Under the pieces are notes generated by a model. It did no database searches. It worked only from the letters and a program-made list of their open reading frames with translations, and had not been told where the DNA came from. From NCBI RefSeq assembly GCF_028372415.1, contig NC_092873.1, forward strand, positions 355,660,128-355,724,127: 64,000 nt of DNA. Reading direction: 5' to 3'. Shown piece by piece: positions 1 to 10,985 of the stretch; position 1 is the stretch's first letter, and each line of letters begins with the position of its first letter. Position numbers and translations under genes: made by a program. This DNA is from Notamacropus eugenii (lineage: Eukaryota > Chordata > Mammalia > Diprotodontia > Macropodidae).

Positions 1-1465
1 ATCCTCACTACCATCCCCTTACATTGCCCAACACACACATCCCTCATACACATAGCTCAGATCTGGGGGTTAGGGGGATAGGAGAGACTAGGTTGTGTGT
101 GTGCACATGCATATGTGCACATGCATGTTTGTCCATGTGTCTGTCCTTCACATTTGCCTGGCACACTTTCTGTCTCTCTGTCTCTTTATCCTGGGGCACT
201 GATTTTGACTCCAGGTCACTAGGATGAGTCTCCCTCCTCAGTTTCCACCCCTACCCCACAACAGGGCCAGCAATGTAATTGCTTGGTCTACTGTCTACTT
301 TTTTTCAGCCATGGACACAGCAGGGAAGGCTTAGGGGCTAAGTGGGATTGGCCCTTTTATAGGCATTTGGGAATTACTTCCAGCACACCACCCCCCCCCC
401 CCAACCACACCAGATGAGCTATGACCTACCCCCATATTACCCTGCGTTGTCTTGGTATGGGGGGTGGGGGATGGACAGCAGCCTGGGGTAAGTTCTGTCC
501 AAGTATATGTATGGATGATGCATGTTGTGTGTGCGTGTGTGTGTGTGTATGTGTTTGGATGAATGTTCCAAGTTCATGTGTATACTTAATTAGGGGAAGG
601 TCTGGAGGGGCTGTGGAGACAGGGAGTCTTAGAGCACCTGCTCTAGATTCATAATTCCCCTAGCCCTACTGTGGGAAGTAGAGGATTAGGGGCCCTAATC
701 TTGGAGATCATTGGTGCTAATAAAGGAGGGAGGGGTGGACAGACATGACTTGAGGGTGCTTAGCAAACCCCCTCCAGTATTGGGCACTTCAGTGGTGGAG
801 GTGAGGTCTAGTGTTGCAGTATTGGCTGCGGGAGGGGGCCCAGGATAGGATGAGGGGGCTCTGGATAGGATGAGGGGGGCCCTAGAGCCATGACCACTAC
901 ACTGCCCCCCTTCCCATTCCCTACTCCCACCCTGCCTCCTTCCCCATCTCAGTATTCCCCCACCCATCATTCTTAACACACATACCTCATCCAGCTCCCC
1001 ACCTTGCTCTGTCCCAGATGGGGGGAGTGGGGAGAGAGGAGTCCCCTGTCCCTGCCCTCATCCCCTGGTGGCCGGCCTACAGGGTAGAGAGGGGGTGGGG
1101 GGCAAAGACACCGTCCACAAGGGGGACTAGGGGAACCCCTACCCCATAACTCCTGGGGGGGGGGTACTGCCTGGGGGCGCTACTGAATGTATGAGAAGCT
1201 GGTGCTGTGGGGTGGGGGTGGGGGGAAATATGGCTGGTTGGGGGTAGCTCCTTCCCTTAGGGAGGGATAATGGCCGGTAGGAGGAATGGGGGGAGGCCTA
1301 TCCTGACCCCCACCCCATTTTGACAATCAGTATGTCTGTTATGTGCGATTTTTCACCCCGTTGTGTTTTGGGTCAGGATTTTAAAGAAAGATATTTTTAT
1401 GGTAATTGTCGCTCGTCTATTTTACTATATATTTATGTAATAAATATATGATGAAAATAACTCCC
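1..1465 (+). other. THRA: Probable THRA 3' untranslated region (partial)
   Basis: No convincing coding sequence is visible here; the plus-strand open frames are short and resemble nothing known. The stretch is rich in G and C runs (for example a C run near 389-402) and a GT repeat (about 524-553), and it ends in an AU-rich segment with an AATAAA signal at 1439-1444. In mammals THRA lies tail to tail with NR1D1, so a plus-strand 3' UTR ending just before the NR1D1 stop codon fits THRA (thyroid hormone receptor alpha). The assignment rests on synteny and the poly(A) signal, not on protein similarity, because the THRA coding exons lie left of the window. It could include intergenic DNA at its left end. 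Confidence 0.5.
1439..1444 (+). terminator. THRA: Poly(A) signal AATAAA of the plus-strand (THRA) transcript
   Basis: A canonical AATAAA sits in an AU-rich tract. Cleavage would be expected some 10-30 nt downstream, near 1455-1475. That is about 430 nt short of the NR1D1 stop codon on the opposite strand. Confidence 0.55.
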
Positions 1466-1739
1466 TTGTGGACCCTTCTAAGCCTGCATCTGCTATGTGT
1501 TGCCCCTTCTACCCCAAATTTGCTGGTAGAGTAGGCTTCTGATCCAGAAGGCAGTAGTATCCTCTTCCCCCCACCCCAGACACACACCACAGAAGCCATA
1601 TCAGATAGATGTCAACTACTGATTTGAGATGGGAACAGGACACATCAGGTGAGGGGGTTCAAAGGAAGGAGAAAGAGCAGTTCCATGGGAAGGGAGCTAT
1701 TTACAAGAAGGCTGGGGTGGAGGTGGGAGTGGGGGCCAC

Positions 1740-1899
1740 AGGCTCATCTTGGAATATTTTATAACAATATAAATAAGATCCTGGGGGAAGGGGTGGTGTT
1801 TGTTTTATCTTTTTTGTCTCTTAAAGGAGAGAAATGCAGAGTTCAGTTCTGTACAAGGAGAGAGCTTGATGGAGACAGCAGGGGATGGGGAGGCTGAGG
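1740..1899 (-). other. NR1D1: NR1D1 3' untranslated region with probable poly(A) signal
   Basis: This lies just downstream of the NR1D1 stop on the minus strand. Read on that strand it ends in an AU-rich stretch with GATAAA (1804-1809) and TATAAA (1758-1763), both variant poly(A) hexamers. No minus-strand AATAAA was found between the stop codon and about 1400. If TATAAA is used, the NR1D1 transcript ends near 1740 and does not reach the THRA poly(A) site. The end is an inference. Confidence 0.4.
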
Positions 1900-4800
1900 T
1901 CACTGGGCATCTACTCGGAAGGACAGCAGCTTCTCGGAATGCATGTTGTTGAGGGTACGGAGGTCAGGCAGCTTAAGCAGTAGCTTGGTGAAGCGGGAAG
2001 TCTCTGAGGGCCTGTTCTTTAGGACCAGTGCCCGAAGTGCTCGGAGCAGTGTCTCCTGCAACTGTTCCACAGAGGCCGAGTTCTCCATACCTGATCGGTC
2101 TGTTGGGAGAAGGGAAGAGGACAGGGAGTGACTGAGGGGAGAGGGGGGCTCAGGCTGGAAAGCTCCCTGGACATGGGCATTACGTTGTTCAAAAGAAATC
2201 CAGGATGCTGGGAGAGGACGTGAAAGGACACTAAAGGACACACTGCCTCTAGGGGCCAGGGAAGGGAGCATCATGAGTGCAGAGGTCCTATCAAGCATCT
2301 CAAGTCTTCAGAGGACAGGAGCAGAGGGTACAGAAGCTTATTCCTGCCATCCCTTTACATGCAGAAGAGATCTGACTAGAGACAGGGAGGCCAAGAGCTG
2401 GCAGCATGGCTGTTACAGCATCCCCTCCACATCCCCTCTGGCTGGGGTGGCATAGCCTACCTGCAGAGACCAGCACTACTGCAGTGAACAGCCCCAGTTC
2501 CTCTTCTGTGAGGGCCAGGGAGTTCAGCTTTTCACTGAAGTCGAACATGGCATTGAGCAGGTCCCCCATCCCCATAGCGCCCAGTTCCTGCAGACTGTAT
2601 GTCGTACGGCTCAGGAACATAACCGTTTGTTCTTTCACATTGAACAGTGAAGCAAAACGTACCATCAGCACCTGGGTAGAGGCATGCGAGTCAGTCCAGG
2701 TGGTTGGGGGGACAGGGGTCACCTGCCCCCTAAATAGCCAAATCCCACCAGTTAGAGGAAAGAACACCAAATTTTGCATTTGGACAGTGTATTTAAATTT
2801 CCAGGATGTATTTGGATTATACTGAAGGAAGAACTTCTGTAACCAGAGTCCTTCTGAAAATAGAGTCTCCTTGCCCAAAGGAGAAGAACGGGAGAACAGA
2901 CATCTTGCTGTGAGAATCAACAAGATAACCTCTCCTATTCTTGGTCCAAGGGGAGATGGGGGTTGGGGTAGGGGAACTGGCAAAGAGAGGAGGAAAGGAA
3001 TGGGAAGAGTTTATATTCCAAAGGACCTGGGCTGGAGATTAGTGTCTGACTCTAGAAAGAGGCATCCCTGTCTCCCTACCAACTGATACTCCAGGTCAGG
3101 GAAACTTACCTCAAAGGTACCAGCCTTGAGCAGAGTGACCTGGTCGTGTTGAGAGAGATCACAGAAGCCTGGGATATGCTTAGCAAACTCTACAACTTCT
3201 CGAACAGCAGGCGTGAAGCTCATGGAGAAGTCCTCCCAGATCTCCTGAACACTTCGCCCACTACGCCCATGGGGGTACATATTCATGGGGCATGCCTTGA
3301 GGAAGAAACCACAGGAGATATAAGCCCAGTGGCTCCAGTGGAATTCCAAGGCATAAACCTCTGCAGGAAGTGGGTGCCCAATGTGGATTTTGCCATAGGC
3401 TGGAGTCCTAAAGGATGGCATATTCAACTTAATAGTAAGCAGGGATGAAGGTGAAGATAGAGCTCAAGTACCAGCCTGGAAGGAGTGCCTAGACAAAGCC
3501 TGGATTAGATCACAAAATGCAACACCCTCCATGGGAAACAGATCACATCCCCAGGCTTCAGGACGACTAGGCACAACACTGAGAGACTCAAGGCACCTTT
3601 ATCCTCTCAGAAAAGGGGGACTACCCCTTAGGACAGAGGCACCCCAAAAGCTGGGAGAAGTAATGCTTTATACTTAATAATCCTCTGCCACCCTGTCTCA
3701 AGTCCAAATCAGGCATAGTCTCAACCCCAACCTCCTCCCTATTTAGGATCCCCGAACACTCACCAACAGAATGTTCTTAGATCGATCCTGCCAAGGGCAG
3801 GCAGTTGAGGTTTCAGCCTCTGGAGTTTGATACATGTGAGTAGGGCAGAGGCGATGCCCATTGCTATTATGCTGGTGGCACCCATGGTGGGGGGTAGCAG
3901 TTGGCCAGGTTGATGGGTATGAGTTTGGAGCTGGACGAAGTCCATTTCGGGCTTCATTGTGGCGCTGGGTGGCAGCAGAGTTGTTGTCATCAGGAGGTGC
4001 TGGAGGACAGCAATGGTTTTCCCAGCGGGGTGTTGTAGATGTTGGGGGGCCACTGGGCGTCTGGTTGGCATTCAGGCCACTGGGTGCAGTGCCCAGCTTG
4101 TCATGGGCATAGGTGAAGATCTCTCTGTGGGCTCGAGCCACCTGGGAGATCACATCCTCTACTTTGGCCTCAGGGCTTGGAGATCGAGGTGGTGTCAGCT
4201 GCTGGGGAAACTGGGAGAAACCCACAAGGGGTGAGGGAGTTGGAACCGGAGGTGGGGAGGAGCCCAATGGGCCAGGGGGAGGGATTCTGGCAGGTGAGGC
4301 TTCAGGTGGGCACTGAGTGCTCAGCTGGTTATTAGCCAGGTTCATGGCACTTTGCATCTCGGCAAGCATCCTCTGCTTCTCTCTCTTTGGGATCCGTCCG
4401 AAACGTACAGCTGGTGGGTAGGAAAGAGAAATGTCAGGAAACTCTTTACCCTCTCTCACCTCCCTTCCTTCCCCATGATCAAATCTGATCTGCTCTCATT
4501 CTGGAGAGGGAGGTATGAACAAGGGGTTCAGGACACTGAATGCTGGAAGGGGGAACAGGGTCAGAGGAGCCAGCTCCAAGCTGAGCACACTAAGCAAACA
4601 GAGACAGTCTAGTCTGGCCCAGAAGGAGCTAAAGGATGACTCAGGGCCCTGATCAGGCCCTCAAGCGCACCTGCAATAGCAGGAAAAGCACTGGGTCTGG
4701 GAGTCAGGAGATTAGGTTCCCATCTCACCTCTGTCATTAACCTCTGTGAACCCAAGGAAGTCCCTCGCCCTCTCTATGCCTCAGTGTCTTTCCTCTAACA

Positions 4801-7800
4801 AAATGAGGGAAGTGGATGAAATGACTGACTCCTCAGGACCTTTCCAGCTTTCACAATTCTATAAAACCATGTATGTATATGTGGATCTGGAGCTCTCTGA
4901 TGGAAATCAGATACAAATTACTCTATAAATCCATTCCAGTTTTAGGGGTGACAGAGAAGAAAGTATTTTAAAAATCGACCATGAAGGGCATAAAGAGTTC
5001 AGAAAGCTGAGATCTAGGATAAGTGTGTGCGTGGGGAGGAAGGGTGTGGGGGGGGGAGTTTGGAGGGAAGGGAGAGGGCAATCAGGCCCTTACCATCTCG
5101 GGACATGCCAACAGACAGGCATTTCTTGAATCGGCACTGCTGGCAGCGGTTACGGTTGATGCGGATGATAGAGCAACTCTCATTTTTTAGGCACTTCTTG
5201 TACTGGATGTTCTGCTGAATGCTTCGTCGGAAAAAGCCCTAGAAGGGAAGTGAGAGGAGGCATTAGCTGGGTCAGCAAGGTCGATAGCAGGCTGGGGGAC
5301 TAGAAAGAGCCATAAGTCTTTCCACCACCACCCCTCTGCCCTTGGACTGAGGAGGCCCTGGAAACCAAAAGGCTCAGTTCTCAGCCCTTCCTTGTCAAGT
5401 CCCTGGGAAGCTCCCCAAGCCCCCTGTACCCTGTTCACCTTGCAGCCTTCACAAGCGTGGACTCCATAATGGAAGCCGGAGGCAACATCCCCACACACCT
5501 TACAAAGGAGCACCATGCCATTGAGCTCTGGAGGAAAGGATGGGTGAAGGGATAGAAACAAAGGGTAAGCCAGCCTCCTTGGGAGGGGGGTGCTTCATTG
5601 ACCCCCAGAGAGAAAGGGTTCAGTCCCATGGGTCAAGGTTAAGTTTGGTTCCAGGAGGCACAGCCCAACTGAATTTTTCTAAACTGAGATTTGGTGGGGG
5701 GAGAGAGACAGTAAGAAGGGATAATCATATTCATTTTTAAATGAAATGAAAATTATGCAAACAAGAGGAAAAATGAGCCTCTATTGCTTTACCAGTACCA
5801 CCCCCAACCCACTCCAGGACTCACTGGTGATGCTGCTGGTACTCTTGCTGGGAGATACTCGGCTGCTGTCCTCCATGGCTACCTGCAATCCTCCAGGGGA
5901 GCCTCCATTATAGAAGGAGGCAGAGGAAGAAGAAGAAGATGAGGAGGAGGAGGAAGATGAAGATGATGATGAAGGGGAGCCTTCTTCTCTCAAGCCAGGA
6001 GGGCCACTCCCAAAGGGCCGGCCTGGGTCCTGGGTGAGGGAGCCAGTGGGGGAGGGTGGAAAGTAGGTAGGGAAGGCATGGGTCAGGGACTGGAAGCTGC
6101 CATTGGAGCTCTCACTGCAGAGAGAAACAGGACTGGTTCGACTAGGAGATGAACCATTGGAACCGATGTAGGTGATGACTCCACCTGATAGAGGAGAAAA
6201 GAGACAAATGGAGGGGGAGGTTAGATTATACAGAAATCCCTCAGGGGGCTACCATGTCTCCTCAAAGTGCCATCTAACCCTAAAGAGTTACCCAGCTGTC
6301 CTATCTCAAGCCCCTGAAACTGGAGTGGGTAGAGGCTTCCCCTAAGGTGCTCTGACCCCCTCAAAAAGCCAATTTTTGCCAATTCTCTTACTCAAAAGTG
6401 CAGGCCTAAAATCACTGATGCCAAGTTCTTGACCCTATGCCAGTAGGTAAGTCCCTCTCACCCAACACATATCACTGTGGTAAGGAGACTGGCTGAAGGC
6501 CTTGTATTCTAGTTCCTACACTTGCCTTAGGTCTCCTCCCCTAAAGAACATGAGTTGCTATTATAGCTGACCTAGTTGTGCATGGCTGAACCAGGGAGGA
6601 TGAAAGGGAGGAGGAGCCAGGTCACAAGACCCATTTCCTCCAGGAAAGATCTTCTGATTTTAGTACCAAGACTAAGGCTGACTCCCCCACTGGAGAAATA
6701 GGGTTCATGTTAATAGGTAATGAAACTCTCTTCCCTATTTTTTCTCAGTTTTCAAGATCATGTCTTCTAAGTTTTCCCAGGATTGTAAGAAATAGAGCTG
6801 TTAAAGGACTTTTATAGAACCTCTTGACTTTAGGGTTAGGATTAGGGAAAAGAAGTTCATTATAGAAATGAATTCCCTAAGGTCATATAACCAATAATTA
6901 ATTAGCAGATCAAGGATTCCAATCCAGATTTTTGGACTCTAAATGTAGTACTCTTTTCATTACAAGAGCTATCCTTTTTGTATTCATTATTCTGTTCATT
7001 ATAATAAAGTCAATTCCTGTGTTGGGGAGGAAAGTCCTTCTCAACCTTCTAACATAGAGTCTTGAAGAGAATATGGCTGTAGAGTACTTTATTCTGAGTT
7101 CCCTGGATGGGCATAATGGTTTAAGTGGTGACAGTTGGTTTGGAATGCAAAGGGTTAGTCTCTGGGCTAGAAAAGATAGCTTCCCAGATTCCCTCCAACA
7201 GGAGGTTTGTCCCTTTGGGTAGTGCTCAAGAAAGCAGTGTTATCATCTGGAAGACACCTGAATAGCCACACCCCTAAGGAGCCAGTAGGGCACTCAGAAG
7301 GAAAGAGGCCAGATGCCTGCTCCACCCATGGGGAACCCTTGACCTGCCTTCTATGCAGGCCAGATTGGAGTGGACAAGGGAGGTGAAGGTGGAGGGCACG
7401 TGTGAGCAAGCACATACCACACATGGTGCCTAACTAGACACATGCTGACTGCTCACACACACAGACATACTGAGATGGGCGGGGACAACCTCAAAATAGC
7501 TCAAGACTGATCTGGGTAAACCCAACTCTCCATAACCCAATTGCGCAATAATCCAACTCCTGGAGTTTCAAAGTTTGGAGGCGGGTAGAAAGGAAAACTG
7601 AGCCCTAGTCTGATAATAAATCAATGTGCTTCTACCTCCCCCAAAGGGGTCCGAGCTATCTATGGCTGAGTGGTATCTTCCCGGCCACAGAGGAGGGGCA
7701 GGAAGCCTCAGGTCTGACAATGAAACTCCTCCTAATTGCGTTTTTGTTTTCCCATTTGCCTCTAGCTGAGACACTAGTTGTTTCTTGTGACTTGAGAATT

Positions 7801-9169
7801 TAAATGGGGGACAGGGCATGAAGGACAAAAGGAGTGGAAGCCTAGCAAAGGGCCTGGGACAGGGCAGCGATAACAAATGTTTGTTTGTTGGAAGCTAGTG
7901 GAGGCACAATTAATAACCAGGTAAGTCTCTGGAATACCGGAAGGCGAAGGCAGGGAGCCAGGGACCAAGGTGAGGAATGAGGCTGCAGCAGACCGGGATG
8001 CAGGGAGAATGCGGCAACAAGGAGCTACTGGCCATAGGTGTGGAGCTCCTTGGCTTCAGAAATTGGAGGCAGTGCAAGGTCACGGCGGGCCCCAGCCAAG
8101 TCAGCCACCCGCGGGGGAGGTGGAGAAAAAGGGGCAGGCGGGGGCAGTGAGTCAGCCGAGCTTCACCCAGATCCCGACGCACCGGGCGGGGAGGGGCCGG
8201 GTCCTCAGCCGGCCACACGTCCCCACTCCACGTGTGCCGTTCGCACGTGGCTCCCCAACGAGGAACCCCGGAACTGGAGACCCCGCCCTACACGCTTCCC
8301 GTCAGGCCAGGAGGCGCCCCACCTCGACCTCCCCGAGCCTGGGAGTCAGGGGCGGAGCTGAAGGGGGAACCAGCAGAGCTGGAAGGGGCGGGAGGAGAGA
8401 GGGCGAGGGAGGGGGAGCCGCGTTGCCCCGGAGACGGGGAGGCGGAGCTCATTATGTAACGGGGCCGGGAGGCGTCGGCCAATGGGGAAGCAGCCGCGGC
8501 GACGGCTGAATGAAAACAAACGCAGCACGTGGGCCCAGCCCGGCGGCCATGTGAGCCGAGGGGCAGCCCGGGCTTCCCGGCTGACCCTGGACCTGGCCCG
8601 GCTCCTGCATACCCTCTCTTCCCCACCCCTCCGGCCCCGGAGGAGGGTCCGTTCACCAGGTGCCCCGACCCCGAGCCGGCTGCAGGCATCCCGAGCAGCC
8701 CGCCCCTATGGAGGACGCGTCCTGCTCTTCAGCTCTGCTCCCCAGCCCAGGGTCCCAGCAAGAGTAGCCTTTCCCTCCTCTCAGGTTTCAGAGAAGCCCC
8801 GGGAGGGGAGAGAAGCTAGGCAAGGCGAGGCGTCCGCCAGCTGCCCACGGCGCCGATGCAAATTGCATTGGGGGAGAAGGGCCAGAAGGGCTGCTTTGGA
8901 GGTCCCCTGCTTAATCCCCTGACCTTCAGTGCCTACCAAAAGACCCCCTTCCTCTGGCCTCCGGAGCTCCCACTGGAGAGCTCCGGGAAAGATACTCCTT
9001 TTCCCCAACCCGGGGCCACGAGACGCCATTCGGACCCAAGCCGGCATCTCTGCCCCCTCCCCCTGCTGCCAGGAAAGGGATAGCTCTCAGGAGGTGCTAG
9101 GGTGCAGAGATGGTATAGCCCAGGGGCCACTGTACCTGTGTTATTGTTGGAGTCCAGAGTGGTCGTCAT
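1900..9169 (-). CDS. NR1D1: NR1D1: REV-ERB alpha nuclear receptor (8 coding exons)
   Basis: This encodes the heme-binding orphan nuclear receptor that represses clock and metabolic genes (such as BMAL1) from ROR/Rev elements by recruiting NCoR-HDAC3. Exons on the minus strand are 9136-9169, 5825-6184, 5439-5527, 5094-5238, 3764-4410, 3110-3295, 2461-2671 and 1900-2099. All junctions are GT-AG and in phase, giving 623 aa (human 614). The start reads [13 protein letters not shown], with one more Thr than human. A 17-residue Ser run precedes the DNA-binding domain. The DNA-binding domain begins at about Cys140; its P-box CEGCKG (157-162) is split between exons 3 and 4. The ligand-binding domain is encoded by exons 6-8 (about 426-623). 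The heme ligands of human REV-ERB alpha, Cys418 and His602, correspond to Cys427 and His611 here. The protein ends without an AF2 helix, as expected for a constitutive repressor. Residues reading PPSPTGSL keep the GSK3 target region. The gene appears intact. Confidence 0.97.
4672..4868 (+). mobile_element. MIR-type SINE in NR1D1 intron 4
   Basis: A tRNA-derived head (aaagcactgggtctgggagt) is followed by text typical of MIR: an aattaggttcccatctc-like B-box region, then 'cctcagtgtctttcc' and 'aaaatgaggga'. It is diverged and carries no coding capacity. Confidence 0.7.
5922..5972 (-). repeat. NR1D1: Serine-codon tract in NR1D1 exon 2
   Basis: Seventeen consecutive serine codons using mixed TCA, TCT and TCC. 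Human NR1D1 has a shorter run at the same place. Codon mixing argues against a freshly expanded pure microsatellite. Confidence 0.9.
6838..6975 (-). mobile_element. Diverged MIR-like SINE in NR1D1 intron 1
   Basis: The plus strand reads like the reverse complement of a MIR core: 'ctaaggtcatataacc', then 'gattccaatccagattt', then 'ggactctaaa' and a 'ctcttttcattacaag' end. It is old and degraded. Confidence 0.5.
8229..8249. promoter_or_regulatory. Paired canonical E-boxes (CACGTG)
   Basis: Two perfect CACGTG palindromes lie at 8229-8234 and 8244-8249, start to start 15 bp, inside the intron 1 CpG island. Pairs of E-boxes are a common arrangement for cooperative CLOCK-BMAL1 binding. Confidence 0.65.
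8452..8459. promoter_or_regulatory. D-box TTATGTAA
   Basis: A perfect PAR-bZIP/NFIL3 site lies between the E-box pair and the third E-box (8526-8531). Its position in an island otherwise poor in A and T makes it stand out. Confidence 0.6.
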
Positions 9170-9770
9170 GCCTTCACCAACTGACAGCTCTCATTCAAAC
9201 AGGACCTTGTCTCAAACTGAAGTTTCGGACTGTGGCCCTCACCCTCTGCGCACTGACTGACGGTGGGGAATCCCCCAGGCTAGTACACTCAGGGTCGGGG
9301 TCCGTAGCACCTGGCGACGAAGTCCTTGGATGGACTAGATGGCAGAAGCCCTCCGAAAGGGGATGAAGCTGGGGCAGCAGAGATCTGTTTTGCATGGGAG
9401 GAGCAGCAGGGGAGAGAGGGTGCAATCAGTCTGCAGTAGCTCTGGCTGGAAAAAGAAGAGAGGGGAGGGTCTCTGCAATGCCCTGTAGGGGCTACTGCCC
9501 AGCAGCTTTGCGGCAGTGCAGCGGAGCAATCCAGGAGGTGGCCGATGTCAGTGGTCCTGGATGGAGAGAGGTCGGAGTAGGGAGGTGGACAGATGATGGG
9601 CAGAAGACGAGTGTCCTGATGCGCTCGCTCAGCTGCAATATTTCACTCTGCCAATCTCAGCCGCCTTTTGCCCGAGCCGCTTTCCCTGGGACAGAGAGCT
9701 CTGCGCAGGCGCCAGAAGCCCAGGGCTCCCGAGCCCGCACGCGGCACTGGAGCAGGTACCATGTGATCCC
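9170..9770 (-). promoter_or_regulatory. NR1D1: NR1D1 5' untranslated region and proximal promoter (P1)
   Basis: This is upstream of the ATG at 9169 on the minus strand. Transcription probably starts between the RevDR2 element (9784-9803) and the ATG. An NRF1-like site (TGCGCAGGCGC, 9702-9712) lies nearby. No TATA box was recognised. The exact start site cannot be read. Confidence 0.55.
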
Positions 9771-9783
9771 AGGGAGCGCCTCG

Positions 9784-9803
9784 TGCCCCAGTGACACACT
9801 TTT
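9784..9803 (-). promoter_or_regulatory. NR1D1: RevDR2 autoregulatory element
   Basis: The minus strand reads AAAAGTGTGTCACTGGGGCA: an A-rich 5' flank, a degenerate half-site GTGTCA, a 2-nt spacer and a second half-site GGGGCA. This matches, from memory, the element in the human REV-ERB alpha promoter through which the receptor represses its own gene. Its position just upstream of the predicted start agrees. Confidence 0.75.
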
Positions 9804-9848
9804 CCAGCAGCAGGCACGTTGAGCTCGGTGCGCCTGCGTCACTCGAGG

Positions 9849-9866
9849 ATTGCTGGGATTTGTAGT
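9849..9866 (-). promoter_or_regulatory. ZNF143/STAF-type site
   Basis: The minus strand reads ACTACAAATCCCAGCAAT, a close match to the ACTACAA-TCCCAGCA promoter motif bound by ZNF143. It lies about 50 bp upstream of the RevDR2 element. Confidence 0.65.
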
Positions 9867-9869
9867 TTA

Positions 9870-10727
9870 TGCAGGAGGCAAGCTCCCTAACACTGTTTTG
9901 TTTCCTTCTGCCTTGGAAAACCTCTAGCGTGGCCTTAGGCGGAGCTGGAAACAGTGGGATGGAGTGGAGAGTAGGGGGTGGCGGGTTTGGGAAGTGTGTG
10001 TGTGGCAGAAGCATGTGAATTCCTGAGGGGTGACTGGCAAGCCGGGCTGCTCCCTCCGAGATCAAACAGCCCTTTCTGCAACCTTGCAAACGTGAGGGGT
10101 TCACGTGATTGCAGAACTGACCTCGCGCTGGGGTCGCCAACCACACGGGGAAGGACCCCCACGGCCGTGATGTGGGAGCCCACCCCAGAGCCTGGGGGCC
10201 AAGCCGGGCCAGAGGCAAGAAGAAAATGCGACTTCCCTTTTGCCCGTTCCCTCCACACTCCCCCTACAACCTCCTTACCCGCTGGGGGAACACCTTGGGC
10301 ATGAGGGATTAAATGCCCTTTGCCCCTGGAGGACCAGATGTGTCTGGTTGGAGGGGAACCTAAAGTGCCCCAGGGAAGCCCTGTCCTTTTGACTGACAAC
10401 ACCACCTATTGGAGGTGACCTCAGGATGAATCATTTCCCGTCCTCTGGGAAGAAATATGGGGTAAGGGAGCAGCCTAGTGAAAGTGCTTTGAGATCTTCC
10501 AGTAGTGAGACAGGGCAAACCCAGATTCTTTGGGGTAGTGGAAGGAGGGTGAGTTTCAACTGCTCCACCCCCTCCCAACCAACCGAAAATTCTAAGGGAT
10601 GAGCCAGGTGTTGTGAGAGTGAAGCTGGAGAAGCCTGAGCTGGCAGAAGGAAAAACATGAGGATGGTTTGGAAGGGGCGAGAGTGGGGTGGGGGAGCAAA
10701 GGGAAAACCTGTTCACTCATCAGCCAA
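9870..10727. other. Intergenic DNA upstream of NR1D1
   Basis: No gene is recognised. A single CACGTG E-box lies at 10102-10107. The open frames here are short, lack splice-supported continuation and resemble no protein. Confidence 0.5.
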
Positions 10728-10985
10728 GTAGGCTGTGTAGTGGAGAGAATGCCGGACTTGGATTCAAAGCCTAGATTTAAATCTCATCTCTGATATTTAC
10801 TGGCTTTTAAGCCACAGGTGAGTTACTACTTAATTTTTCTGAGACTTAATTTCCTCATCTTCAAAATGCCAATAGTAATACCTGTAATAGTAGCTACCTC
10901 ACAGGGTTGTTATGAAGCCCAAATAAGATAATATATGTGAAGTGCTTAAAAATAGAAATACAAATGTCAGTTATTATTCTTAGCC
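10728..10985 (+). mobile_element. MIR-type SINE
   Basis: It reads 'gtgtagtggagagaatg', then 'ggattcaaagcc', then 'cctcatcttcaaaatg' and 'ctcacagggttgttatga', and ends in 'agtgcttaaaaatag'. This is the full head-to-tail order of a MIR-like CORE-SINE. Confidence 0.7.

Larger units (their letters stand above)
7980..8900 (-). promoter_or_regulatory. NR1D1: CpG island in NR1D1 intron 1 with E-boxes and D-box (possible second promoter P2)
   Basis: This GC- and CpG-rich block lies inside intron 1. It contains CACGTG E-boxes at 8229-8234, 8244-8249 and 8526-8531 and a perfect D-box TTATGTAA at 8452-8459. CLOCK-BMAL1 acts through E-boxes, and DBP-family and NFIL3 factors through D-boxes; both classes are known to drive rhythmic Nr1d1. 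A second REV-ERB alpha promoter downstream of exon 1 has been described in mammals, giving an N-terminally shorter protein. That this island is that promoter is inference. Confidence 0.6.

Noticed and set aside
1649-1897. Plus-strand frame opposite the NR1D1 3' end as a possible TR alpha 2 tail
   Set aside because: Its sequence shows no similarity to the TR alpha 2 C-terminus as I remember it and it is the complement of the NR1D1 3' UTR.
9643-10218. 191-codon minus-strand frame upstream of NR1D1
   Set aside because: It crosses the promoter elements, has no domain and no splice partners. GC-rich DNA often leaves such frames open.
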